A DNA stretch of 64,000 nt from Brevibacterium antiquum (GTDB taxonomy: Bacteria; Actinomycetota; Actinomycetes; Actinomycetales; Brevibacteriaceae). Position numbers and translations under genes: made by a program. The DNA lies in contig NZ_JABASX010000001.1 in NCBI RefSeq assembly GCF_016107655.1, forward strand, positions 124,001-188,000. The letters are read 5' to 3'. How positions within the stretch are numbered: the first letter of the stretch is position 1; each line of letters starts with the position of its first letter. Below, piece after piece: positions 17,339 through 25,635 of the stretch. Below the pieces are notes generated by a model. That model searched no databases, was not told the origin of the DNA, and worked only from the letters and a program-made list of their open reading frames with translations.

Positions 17339-18846
17339 ACGATCAAGTCGAGCACGAACAGCAGCGGAATGGAACCGGCCCACACGGCGGTGGTGATACC
17401 CGACCAGCCCTTGATGGCATTGATGCCGTCGAGGCCGGTGAAGCGAGTGACGACCCAGAAGTAGGAGTCGTTGAAGTAGGAGAAGACCATCGAGCCGGCG
17501 GTGCAGGCCATGACCGCTACCAGTGGGCTCAGACCCAGGGGAGCGATGAGCGGGGCGGTGACCGAGGCTGCGGTGATCATCGCGACTGTGCCCGAGCCCT
17601 GTGCGATCCGGACCAAGGTGGCGATGAGGAACGGCACAAGGAAGGCCGGCAGGCTGATCGACGCGATCGCCTCGGCAAGGGCATCGCCGACACCTGATTC
17701 GGTGAGGACCTTGCCGAAGGCTCCACCAGCACCGGTGATGAGCAGAATGAGACCCGCCGAGGCGGCTCCGTCGGCCAACCAGTTCTGCACCTTGTTGCGC
17801 GGGGTCACGCGGGGCAGCAGGGTGTAGACGGCGAGGATGAGGCCGATCATCAGCGCGATGACGGGGTTGCCGAGGAACGCCAGCGGGGCGACCCAGGACG
17901 AAGGCTCGTAGGCGTCGCCGGAGAGTTCACCCTGATTGCTCTTGTCGATGGCCGTCGACACAGTGTTGGCGACGATGAGCAGCAGGGGAACGATGAGCGG
18001 CAGGAATCCGAGGAAGGCTCCCGGATTCTTCGTCGCACCAGTTTCGCTGTTGACGGTGTCCGCGTTGTCACCGGAGCCTGCGGTGTCCGCGTTGTCACCG
18101 GTCGCGGTGGCAACTCCGCCGTGACCAGCATCCGTGCTGCCGCCTCCGCTGGCCCCGCCGGTGGCATGTCCTTCCGTCGAGGTGGTCGTGACCGAGCCGT
18201 ATACTTCGTGCTTGACCGTTGCGTTGAGCACGGGTTCGAGCTTCGGTCCGATCCAACGGGCGTAGATGACGACGACCGGCAGGAGAATGACGGTGAAGAT
18301 GACGCCGGTGAGGATGACGGCACCGATGTCGGCGCCGAGGATGCCTGTCGCGGCAAGCGGTCCTGGGGTCGGTGGGACCATGTGGTGGGTCAGCGTCATG
18401 CCGCAGCCCAGGGCGAGAGCGAGGGTGACGTAGCCGCCGCGCTTGACGCGGGCGATCGAGCGGGCCAGCGGGTTCATGATGACGTAGCCGGAGTCGCAGA
18501 AGACCGGGATCGACACGAGTGAGCCCACGGTGCCCATTGCCCAGGGCTCGCGGCCCTTGCCGAAGGCGCTCAGGAAGGCACGGGCCAGTGAGTCCGCGGC
18601 ACCGGAGACCTCGAGGATCTTGCCGATCCCGACGCCCAGGCCGATGACGATGCCGATGCTGGCCAGTGTGTTGCCGAAGCCGGTGGTGATCGCGTCGACG
18701 AGCGAGAGCAGGTCCTGACCGGCGACGATGCCGGTGACGACCGATGCTGTGAGAAGCGCGATGAAGGCGTCGAGGCGGGTCGCCAAGACGATGACGACGA
18801 TCGTCGCGATCCCGGCGATGAGCGCCAAGATGAGTTGCAGATCCAT
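17335..18846 (-). CDS. GntP-family gluconate/sugar-acid:H+ symporter
   Basis: A 503-residue GntP permease with twelve or more helices (IGLGVGIGKILEVSGAADSLAR; IPVFCDSGYVIMNPLARS; HHMVPPTPGPLAATGILGAD; MVFSYFNDSYFWVVTRF). It is first in the operon with the DUF1537 kinase and PdxA2-like enzyme, so it probably imports a four-carbon sugar acid such as threonate or erythronate. Odd feature: a Gly/Ala/Asp/Thr-rich insert of about 45 residues in the central loop, including two copies of the nine-residue unit GDNADTAGS/GDNADTVNS, encoded by an exact 21-bp repeat (18054-18101). GntP proteins are usually about 440-450 residues, so the insert accounts for the extra length. Confidence 0.9.
   Translation of the reverse strand: MDLQLILALIAGIATIVVIVLATRLDAFIALLTASVVTGIVAGQDLLSLVDAITTGFGNTLASIGIVIGLGVGIGKILEVSGAADSLARAFLSAFGKGREPWAMGTVGSLVSIPVFCDSGYVIMNPLARSIARVKRGGYVTLALALGCGMTLTHHMVPPTPGPLAATGILGADIGAVILTGVIFTVILLPVVVIYARWIGPKLEPVLNATVKHEVYGSVTTTSTEGHATGGASGGGSTDAGHGGVATATGDNADTAGSGDNADTVNSETGATKNPGAFLGFLPLIVPLLLIVANTVSTAIDKSNQGELSGDAYEPSSWVAPLAFLGNPVIALMIGLILAVYTLLPRVTPRNKVQNWLADGAASAGLILLITGAGGAFGKVLTESGVGDALAEAIASISLPAFLVPFLIATLVRIAQGSGTVAMITAASVTAPLIAPLGLSPLVAVMACTAGSMVFSYFNDSYFWVVTRFTGLDGINAIKGWSGITTAVWAGSIPLLFVLDLIV
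18054..18101. repeat. In-frame 27-bp tandem repeat in GntP loop
   Basis: The 21-bp sequence at 18054-18074 recurs exactly at 18081-18101. The 27-bp period keeps the frame and encodes GDNADTAGS followed by GDNADTVNS in the hydrophilic loop of the permease. Confidence 0.85.
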
Positions 18847-19050
18847 GAGATCCTCCGCAGTGAGGCCGACTCAGTCAGCGAGCCGGGATTGATCCGAGCC
18901 GACTCTCAGCGAAGCCGATGAGTCAGACACGAAGTTGAACAGCATGAGCAAGTATTGCCGATATATGCGCAACTATGCAATGTGTGTGCGCCTTTGCTCC
19001 CGAAACGGTCTCGCCGTGCCGGTCTGCGACCCATCGAATCGGCTGTGCCT

Positions 19051-19114
19051 CAACGGTCGGTGAATGGTGGTCGGTTTTCGACTCCCAGCCGACCACCAGT
19101 TACCGACCGTTTGG
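19051..19114. repeat. 64-nt palindromic repeat, copy 1
   Basis: A near-perfect inverted repeat: a left arm at 19051-19074 pairs with a right arm at 19089-19113 (about 22 of 24 pairs) around a 14-nt loop. A second copy of the same length lies at 20366-20429, about 80% identical base by base. This copy sits 11 nt beyond the stop codon of the DUF559 gene. It may serve as a terminator, but the second copy upstream of the same gene points to a repeated element. Confidence 0.75.
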
Positions 19115-19124
19115 CTCTTCGGCG

Positions 19125-20057
19125 CTACATGCTGAGGTGCTGGGCGAGGAGCTTGCCGAAAGCGGACATGTCGGTGCGTTTCGAGACCCTCAGGATCGTC
19201 CACCCTTCTGCCTCAATGAGTTGTCGCCGTTCGATGTCACCGGCAAATTGTTCTGGTGAGGTGCGATGGTGGTCGCCTTCGTACTCGATCGCCAACTTGA
19301 TGCCGGGGTAGCCGAGATCCGGGTGGAGTGTGATGTTCTTGATGTGCGAGTGGATCTCCGGGTGGACGTGAGGCTCTGGGAAGCCATTTCTGATGATCCA
19401 CAGTCGCAGCCACGTCTCGCGTGGTGAGTCGACATTGTTTCGAAGGAGTGAAATCGCCTGCTCGAGCAACTTCCGGCTCCGCACCTGCCTTCGGGATGCC
19501 AGCTCGGTCCGGAAGTGTTCGATCGAAGTTTTCGGGCCGCTGAAGCGCGTGGAAACCACAGCATCTCCCATCTGGACAAGTTCCGAAATGTCGAGGAACG
19601 GTGCGACTTCGATCAGCAGATGCGGAACAGAGAGAAGCGGAAGATCGAAGAAGTCGTTGTGGTTCAAGCGCTGATGGCGATGCAGGATGATCCCAGGTCG
19701 GTTGACTCTGATGCATGAAGCGTCTCCAGCAATGTGCAGTGCGTGGTCCCGAATGCGATTCGGAACTGGGAGACCGTAGAGGCGGGCAGCCGTCCACACG
19801 GTGCCGACAACGTCCGGGCGCAACAATCGAAATCCGCGCAGCCTGGTCGCCTCCCGTAGCCAGGTTGCTCCTGCCCACAGAGGAGTGGCCATCGATGCCT
19901 CATCGTCTCTGTCGATCCAGACGTTGCGAAAGATCCGCACGTATCGGGAGTTCGTCTTGAGCGAGTGGGCAGTGATGCGCCTGGCTGCAAGGTCGTTCCT
20001 GGTGAATGGTCTCGGCGCGCTCTGGAAAATAGTGGGTTGAGAATGCCAATGCGTCAT
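19125..20057 (-). CDS. DUF559-domain protein with AbiEi-like N-terminus (Vsr-like endonuclease fold)
   Basis: A protein of about 310 residues. The N-terminal part (PFTRNDLAARRITAHSLKTN..., then LRGFRLLRPDVVGTVWTAARLYGLPVP) resembles the AbiEi-type winged-helix region often joined to DUF559. The C-terminal part holds LGYPGIKLAIEYEGDHH...DIERRQLIEAEGWTILRV, the DUF559 signature related to Vsr and restriction-type endonucleases, with the conserved E-Y-E-G-D/H residues. Function is unknown; these proteins are common and often multicopy in actinobacteria. Both ends of the gene carry a copy of a 64-nt palindrome. Start uncertain: ATG at 20057 is taken, a GTG at 20099 is also open. No operon partner. 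Confidence 0.72.
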   Translation of the reverse strand: MTHWHSQPTIFQSAPRPFTRNDLAARRITAHSLKTNSRYVRIFRNVWIDRDDEASMATPLWAGATWLREATRLRGFRLLRPDVVGTVWTAARLYGLPVPNRIRDHALHIAGDASCIRVNRPGIILHRHQRLNHNDFFDLPLLSVPHLLIEVAPFLDISELVQMGDAVVSTRFSGPKTSIEHFRTELASRRQVRSRKLLEQAISLLRNNVDSPRETWLRLWIIRNGFPEPHVHPEIHSHIKNITLHPDLGYPGIKLAIEYEGDHHRTSPEQFAGDIERRQLIEAEGWTILRVSKRTDMSAFGKLLAQHLSM

Positions 20058-20529
20058 ACCCGACCACAATGAACTTGAGAGTCGGGCTCGTCCAGGCACC
20101 AGCGGAGCCTTGTGGACAGTCTGCCGTCATGCACAGCTGAAATGCGTCGAAGTGCAGGTGGGAATCGAACGACCGCTTGCATGGGTATGAGTGCTGGTCA
20201 CCGCCGAATGCTGTGTGTGGTCGGTTCGCGCAGGACTCGACGTCCGTATTGACCGAAGGTGTTTGAGCCCGAGGCGATCGATGTTATCCACACCGAAGTG
20301 AGCGCAAGTGGCTGATTGTGCCTGCATGCCAACGGTCATTCGGTGCTCGTCGTTCCCTGATCCGCCAACGGTCGGTAATCGGCGGTCGATTTTCTGCACC
20401 CAGTCGACCACCAAATACCGATCGTTTGGTGTCGACTGCCTGCAGTCGCACATGCGGTTGGATAGTCGATGGCCGCAGTGAAGCCTGTCCCTCGGCGGGG
20501 CTCTGGTGCGTGAGCTCACCTCTGGAGCC
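20058..20529. other. Intergenic region, about 470 nt, with palindrome copy 2
   Basis: No credible gene is seen between the DUF559 gene and the copper ATPase promoter. Short open frames here lack ribosome binding sites and have unnatural composition. The only clear structure is the palindrome at 20366-20429. Confidence 0.5.
20366..20429. repeat. 64-nt palindromic repeat, copy 2
   Basis: It has the same length and arm structure as 19051-19114, with roughly 52 of 64 positions identical. Its internal pairing is slightly poorer. It lies about 310 nt upstream of the DUF559 start codon, so the two copies bracket that gene. Confidence 0.75.
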
Positions 20530-20559
20530 TTGGGGTTATACCCCTAAGGGGTATATATT
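20530..20559 (+). promoter_or_regulatory. Promoter with CsoR-type copper operator
   Basis: A perfect dyad TATACCCC-TAA-GGGGTATA (20537-20555) matches the known style of CsoR/copper operators. A TTGGGG (20530-20535) and TATATT (20554-20559) could be the -35 and -10 elements with an 18-bp spacer, putting the operator in the spacer. The -10 ends six bases before the ATG at 20566, so the transcript could be leaderless. CsoR itself is not in the window. Confidence 0.7.
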
Positions 20560-20565
20560 GAGGGT

Positions 20566-22797
20566 ATGGGAGCACAGCACGAACATGAGAACCATTCCGG
20601 TCACTCGGGAGTCGGTGAGCACCTGAGCCACGATGCCGATAGCGGTCACGCTGACCGCGAAGCACGTCATATGCCCGCGGGACATGAAGAGGACGCCAGC
20701 CACAGCGACCACACTGACCATGCGGGTCTCGGTGGCCACGCAGACCACAGTGGCCACGCAGACCACGCCGGTCATGGCGACCACAGTGGCCACACTGACC
20801 ATGCGGGTCATGGCGACCATGTCGCGCAATTCCGGCGGTTGTTCTGGATCATGCTCGTCATCGCGATCCCGGTCATCGCCTTCAGCCCCATGTTCGGCCA
20901 CCTCGTAGGCTATGAGGTTCCCGAGACTGGCATCCTCGGCTGGCTGCGTTGGCTCTCACCGGTACTGGGCACCGTCATGTACTTCTGGGGCGGCAGGCCG
21001 TTCCTGATCGGCGGTCTCAGCGAGCTGAGAGCTCGCAATCCGGGGATGATGCTCCTCATCGCACTGGCCATCACCGTCGCATTCCTCTCCTCCTGGGGCT
21101 CCTCACTCGGTCTCCTCGATGCCGAGCTCGACTTCTGGTGGGAGCTGGCGCTGCTTGTCGTCATCATGCTGGCAGGGCACTGGCTGGAGATGCGCTCCGT
21201 GGCCCAGACCACCTCGGCGCTGGACAGTCTGGCGGCGCTGCTGCCCGACGAAGCAGAGACGATCGTCGACGGCGAAACGGTAATGGTCGATCCAGCCGAC
21301 CTCAGACTCGGCGACACTGTCGTCGTCCGCCCTGGTGCAGCGGTCCCTGCCGACGGCCGGGTCATCGACGGCTCGGCCAGCATGGATGAGTCCATGGTCA
21401 CGGGGGAATCGACGACCGTTCGTCGCGCGGAGGGCGATACCGTCGTGGCGGGCACAGTCGCCACCGACTCCGGACTGCGCCTGGAGATCACGGCCACCGG
21501 TGATGACACTGCGCTCGCCGGCATCCAGAAGCTGGTCTCCGAGGCACAGAACTCGACCTCTCGGGCACAGCGCATCGCCGACAAAGCCTCGGCCTGGCTG
21601 TTCTGGTTCGCCCTCGGCGCCGCCGTGATCACCGCGATCGTCTGGTCCCTGGTAGGTATGCCGGACTCGGCGGTCGTGCGCACGATCACCGTCCTCGTCA
21701 TCGCCTGTCCCCACGCTTTGGGCCTGGCCATCCCGCTCGTCGTGTCCATCGCCACCGAGCGGGCAGCCCGCGGCGGCGTCCTCATCAAGGACCGGCTGGC
21801 GCTGGAGACGATGCGCTCAGTCGATTCGGTGCTCTTCGACAAGACCGGCACCCTGACCAAGGGCGAACCGACAGTCACCGCGGTTGAGGTCACGACCGAG
21901 GACCGCACCGAGGATGAGATCCTTGCGCTCGCCGCAGCTGCAGAGGCGGACAGCGAGCACCCCTTGGCACGTGCGATCGTTCGCGCCGCTCGGAACCGTG
22001 GTGTCGATGTCCCGGTGGCGACGAATTTCTCATCCTCCCCAGCGGTCGGCGTCAAGGCTCAGGTCGATGGCGCCGAGGTGGCTGTGGGCGGGCCGAATCT
22101 GCTCAGTGAGCACGGTGTGGGCGAAGCTCCGATCGTCGCACAGTGGAGCGGGGAGGGTTCGATCATCCTCCACGTCATCGTTGATGGAAGCGTCATCGGC
22201 GCACTCAAACTCGCCGATGAGATCCGACCTGAATCTCGCGAAGCCGTAGACGCGCTGCACCGGCGTGGTGCGCAGGTGGTCATGATCACCGGCGACGCCG
22301 AGGCGGTTGCCCAGGCCGTGGCCGCCGAACTCGGCATCGACCGAGTCTTCGCCGGGGTCCACCCTGCGGACAAAGCGGCCAAGGTCGCCGAGTTGCAGGG
22401 AGAGGACCGCAAGGTCGCGATGGTCGGCGACGGAGTCAACGATGCGCCGGCCTTGGCGGCGGCCGATGTCGGCATCGCCATCGGAGCCGGCACGGACGTG
22501 GCCATCGGCTCGGCCGGAGTCATCCTGGCCTCCGATGACCCCCGGTCCGTGCTCTCGGTCATCGAACTCTCGCGGGCGACGTTTCGGAAGATGAAGCAGA
22601 ACCTGTGGTGGGCCGCCGGCTATAACCTCATCTCGGTCCCACTCGCTGCCGGTGTCCTGGCACCCATCGGCTTCGTGCTGCCGATGAGCGTGGGCGCGAT
22701 CCTCATGTCAATCTCCACGATCGTCGTCGCCCTCAACGCTCAGCTATTGCGCCGGCTGGATCTGCGGCCGGAGGAGTCGGCCTCAGCCGCCCAGTGA
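20566..22797 (+). CDS. copB: CopB-type heavy-metal P1B-ATPase (copper export)
   Basis: A 743-residue metal-transporting ATPase. The first 87 residues are a His-rich tail with about 22 histidines in GHxDH-type repeats, a typical metal-binding N-terminus. Catalytic landmarks: TGES near 279, the membrane CPH motif (CPHALGLAIP) near 380, phosphorylation site DKTGTLTKGE near 424, SEHPLARAI near 464 and GDGVNDAPALAAADVGIAI near 622. CPH instead of CPC marks the P1B-3 (CopB) subclass, linked to Cu or Ag export. A copper-type operator sits directly upstream. There is no room for a normal Shine-Dalgarno spacing before the ATG. The 3' end overlaps the convergent VOC pseudogene by 15 nt. Confidence 0.92.
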   Translation: MGAQHEHENHSGHSGVGEHLSHDADSGHADREARHMPAGHEEDASHSDHTDHAGLGGHADHSGHADHAGHGDHSGHTDHAGHGDHVAQFRRLFWIMLVIAIPVIAFSPMFGHLVGYEVPETGILGWLRWLSPVLGTVMYFWGGRPFLIGGLSELRARNPGMMLLIALAITVAFLSSWGSSLGLLDAELDFWWELALLVVIMLAGHWLEMRSVAQTTSALDSLAALLPDEAETIVDGETVMVDPADLRLGDTVVVRPGAAVPADGRVIDGSASMDESMVTGESTTVRRAEGDTVVAGTVATDSGLRLEITATGDDTALAGIQKLVSEAQNSTSRAQRIADKASAWLFWFALGAAVITAIVWSLVGMPDSAVVRTITVLVIACPHALGLAIPLVVSIATERAARGGVLIKDRLALETMRSVDSVLFDKTGTLTKGEPTVTAVEVTTEDRTEDEILALAAAAEADSEHPLARAIVRAARNRGVDVPVATNFSSSPAVGVKAQVDGAEVAVGGPNLLSEHGVGEAPIVAQWSGEGSIILHVIVDGSVIGALKLADEIRPESREAVDALHRRGAQVVMITGDAEAVAQAVAAELGIDRVFAGVHPADKAAKVAELQGEDRKVAMVGDGVNDAPALAAADVGIAIGAGTDVAIGSAGVILASDDPRSVLSVIELSRATFRKMKQNLWWAAGYNLISVPLAAGVLAPIGFVLPMSVGAILMSISTIVVALNAQLLRRLDLRPEESASAAQ

Positions 22798-23557
22798 GCG
22801 AGCTGTCATGCCCGTGTCAGAGAGGCGAGAATACCGCGTCAGGGTCTGGTCGATCGAGCTGCCGCCGATGCCCAGGGTCACCTGCGTGCCCCATGGGTCG
22901 GAGACGCGGACCGAGCGGCCGTTGTCGGCAAAGTCCATCGTGCGTGCGCTCAGGCGAGCGACCAGTGCGTCGAGGTCCTCGCGGCCCGGCACGGTGATGG
23001 CGACATCGCCGAGGCCGAGGCTGGCTGCGCGTGGACCGACACCGCGACTGTTCCAGGTATTCATCGCAACGTGGTGGTATCCACCGGCCGAGGCGAAGAG
23101 GACACCGGGCATTGCGGCGAGCGTCGGCTCGAAGTCGAGGGCGTCGACGTGGGACTTGCGAGCGGTCGGCACGTCGCCGACCTGCAGATGGACGTGGCCG
23201 ACCTGCAGATGGACGTGGCCGATGAACCCACGAACTGGCTGTTCGTATTCTGCGCGGCGTGGGCAACGGTCGCAGCCAGCGAAGCCTGGTTCTCGAACAG
23301 GAAAGCGGTGTGGAAGAGACCAGCCTGGGTGCGGTCGACCCCGGGCAGATTGGGTGTGGCGACGAGCTTGACCAGGGGAGTGCCCCGCGGCCGAGCACAC
23401 GGTGGATCTCACTGCCGCGCGAAACCTCTTCGAGGGGCTCCATCGCGAGGGCAGTGGAGTAGTAGGCCGACATCCCCTCGAGATCGCCGACGCGCAGGGT
23501 GACGGCGTCAATTCCGATGGCAGCGCCCGGTCGTCGATTCAGACGCTTGAGCGACAC
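22783..23557 (-). pseudogene. VOC-family (CatE-like) extradiol dioxygenase, decayed
   Basis: Remains of a two-domain glyoxalase/catechol-2,3-dioxygenase-type protein, scattered over all three minus-strand frames. Frame one gives the start MSLKRLNRRPGAAIGIDAVTL...YYSTALAMEPLEEV; a second frame gives LVKLVATPNLPGVDRTQAGLFHTAFLFEN; the third gives the end GHVHLQVGDVPTARKSHVDAL...GYHHVAMNTWNSRG. The DNA coding the segment between the two domains (about 60 residues in relatives) is missing, and a 21-bp tandem duplication (23179-23220) repeats HVHLQVG. Normal length would be about 290 residues. Divergent from the ThDP enzyme, convergent with copB. Confidence 0.82.
23179..23220. repeat. 21-bp tandem duplication in the VOC pseudogene
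   Basis: The 21-bp unit at 23179-23199 is repeated exactly at 23200-23220, duplicating seven codons (HVHLQVG) without a frame change. The exact identity suggests a recent slippage event. Confidence 0.85.
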
Positions 23558-23641
23558 ATCAGTACGGCGTGATAAGACTGAATGAACTGCTGATCACGGA
23601 TGCCGAAGCCCTCCGTGGCCGACTTGAAAGGAGATGATGGC

Positions 23642-25231
23642 ATGAATGGCGCCGAGAGCCTGCTGGAGACGCTGGGTCACAACGGAATCGAGGTCTGCTT
23701 CGCCAACCCTGGCACCTCGGAGATGCATTTCGTGGCTGCTCTGGATCGACAGCCTCATGTCCGCGGTGTGCTCGGTCTCTTCGAAGGCGTCGTCACTGGA
23801 GCTGCCGACGGCTACTCGCGGATGCTCGACAAGCCCGCGGCCACCCTGCTGCATTTGGGTCCAGGTGCCGCCAATGGTCTTTCCAGTCTCCACAACGCTC
23901 TGCGGGCCCGGGCCTCGATAGTCAACATCATCGGCGATCATGCCGGCTACCATCGGAGCCTTGACGCACCGCTGACCTCTGACATCGAAGGCGCACTGCG
24001 GCCCTTCAGCAACTGGGTGCGCACATCACCATCGGCGAACTCGATCGCCAAGGATGCCGCGGATGCCATCGGCTACAGTCTCTCGGGCCAGATCAGCTCG
24101 CTCATCCTCCCCGCCGACACTGCGTGGAATAGTGCCGATGAGTACACGCAGCCACCGAACGCGATCGCGCCCACCCCGGCCTCAGCCAATCCGTCCGAGA
24201 TCGAAGCCGCAGCAGTCCGACTGCGAGCTTCAGGCCCACGCACAGCCATCCTCCTCGGCGGGCGTGCCCTGCGCTCGTCGCAGTTGGAGGTGGCTGTCCA
24301 GATCGCCGAGGCGACTGGTGCGACTTTGCTGGCAGAGACCTTTGCCGCACGGACCGAACGAGGTGCCGGTCGGCCGATGGTGACGAAGATTCCGTACCCG
24401 GTCGAGCCGTCTGTCGAGCTCCTGAAGAACTTCGACTCGCTCATCTTCGTCGATGCGAAACCGCCCGTCGCCTTCTTCGCCTACCCCGATAAGCCGAGCG
24501 TGCTCACCGCACCGGGCACCACCTTCTTCACGCTCAGTCCGATCGGCGCCGACTCGCTGCAGGCACTTGAATACCTTCACGAGGCAGTCGGGGCTGGATC
24601 GGCGGACAATCACCTCGCCGGGGCAGCCGGAAGTTCACTTAAGCGGTCTTCTCTGCGCGCGGAGTTGGCTCCGGCGCCTGTTCCCAGCGGCACCATCACT
24701 GCGGCGAAGCTCGCCGCGTGGCTCTCGGGTGCCATCCCCGAGAATGCGATCGTCCTCGACGAATCCATCACCACGGGCCGGGATTTCTACGCACAGACGG
24801 CCGGGTCACAACCCCACGACTACCTCGGCGGCACCGGCGGATCCATCGGCTGGGCACTTCCCGTCGGTGCTGGGGCTGCGATCTCGAGTCCCGACCGGAA
24901 GGTCATCGTCCTGGAATCCGACGGTTCGGGAATGTATAATCCGCAGTCTCTGTGGACTTATGCACGGGAGCAGCTCGACATCGTCGTCCTCATCTTCGCC
25001 AATCGGAAATATCAGATTCTGCGCAATGAGATGTCCAATGTCGGCGTCCCCGATTTCGGGCCGAAGGCAGAATCTCTGCTCGACATCGGCAATCCTGCCA
25101 TCGACTGGGTCTCGCTGTCCTACGGCATGGGTGTACCGGCGACGCGAGTCGAGACCATCGAAGACCTTGATCGCGATTTCCGCGCAGGCCTGGCCGATTC
25201 GGGCCCGCGACTCATCGAGGTTCTCGTCTGA
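23642..25231 (+). CDS. Thiamine-diphosphate enzyme, acetolactate synthase/benzoylformate decarboxylase-like
   Basis: A 529-residue ThDP-dependent enzyme with PYR, central and PP domains. The N-terminal part carries the catalytic Glu in LGLFEGVVTGAADGYSRM, then LHLGPGAANGLSSLHNALRA; the C-terminal cofactor motif runs ESDGSGMYNPQSLWTYAREQ to FANRKYQILRNEM. Many genomes call this branch acetolactate synthase large subunit, but with no small subunit or ilvC nearby a 2-oxo-acid decarboxylase role (MdlC-like) is equally possible. The ATG at 23642 follows AAGGAG with good spacing; a longer frame to 23600 lacks one. Divergent from the VOC pseudogene, which may once have shared a pathway. Confidence 0.82.
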   Translation: MNGAESLLETLGHNGIEVCFANPGTSEMHFVAALDRQPHVRGVLGLFEGVVTGAADGYSRMLDKPAATLLHLGPGAANGLSSLHNALRARASIVNIIGDHAGYHRSLDAPLTSDIEGALRPFSNWVRTSPSANSIAKDAADAIGYSLSGQISSLILPADTAWNSADEYTQPPNAIAPTPASANPSEIEAAAVRLRASGPRTAILLGGRALRSSQLEVAVQIAEATGATLLAETFAARTERGAGRPMVTKIPYPVEPSVELLKNFDSLIFVDAKPPVAFFAYPDKPSVLTAPGTTFFTLSPIGADSLQALEYLHEAVGAGSADNHLAGAAGSSLKRSSLRAELAPAPVPSGTITAAKLAAWLSGAIPENAIVLDESITTGRDFYAQTAGSQPHDYLGGTGGSIGWALPVGAGAAISSPDRKVIVLESDGSGMYNPQSLWTYAREQLDIVVLIFANRKYQILRNEMSNVGVPDFGPKAESLLDIGNPAIDWVSLSYGMGVPATRVETIEDLDRDFRAGLADSGPRLIEVLV

Positions 25232-25247
25232 TCTCAACTGAGCGATG

Positions 25248-25478
25248 TCAGCCGAAGGTGTCGCCTGCCTTCGACTCGTCAACAGCCTCATGTGAGCCAT
25301 CGGGATTGAGATAGAGCTTCACTCCCTCATGCATGGCAATGGGCTGAAGACGGGACTCCGAATGGTCCTCGGTGTAGCCGACCTTCTGACCTTGGCCGAT
25401 ATTCACACTCGTGAATCGTTTTGCCAGATGGCTGATCGGATTGATGTATCTGTGTGATTTCTTCACTTCTGCGGTCAT
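25248..25478 (-). CDS. Small protein with KLYLNPDGSHEAVDESK tail
   Basis: A 76-residue hydrophilic protein. Its C-terminus, EGVKLYLNPDGSHEAVDESK, is almost the same as that of the small protein at 34274-34531 (KLYRNPDGSHEAIDESK), showing the two are paralogues. Start taken as ATG 25478 (MTAEVKK); the upstream site is weak. No function is known to me. It is divergent from the lipoprotein gene at 25636. Confidence 0.65.
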   Translation of the reverse strand: MTAEVKKSHRYINPISHLAKRFTSVNIGQGQKVGYTEDHSESRLQPIAMHEGVKLYLNPDGSHEAVDESKAGDTFG

Positions 25479-25635
25479 GATGTTTCGCCCCGATTCAACG
25501 CAGATTTCGTAGACCCATGATAGTTCTGGCGGCTGTGAAAGCTCCTGGGATTCTGCTCGGAATGAGCTATCGGCGACAGGGTTTGAGGGCCACCCGGAGT
25601 GCAGGGAGCCGGCCGGATGTCGATAGGGTGGAACC

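Noticed and set aside
19125..20057. DUF559 gene as a toxin-antitoxin or abortive infection system
   Set aside because: The N-terminus is AbiEi-like but no partner toxin (AbiEii-type nucleotidyltransferase) lies on either side.
20127..20519. A 130-codon minus-strand open frame upstream of copB
   Set aside because: It spans the palindrome copy, lacks a ribosome binding site, and its Arg/His/Thr/Cys-rich composition is typical of non-coding high-GC frames.
20566..20830. His codon repeats at the start of copB read as a possible CRISPR-like or satellite array
   Set aside because: The repeats are irregular, in frame and encode a His-rich metal-binding tail known from CopB-type ATPases.
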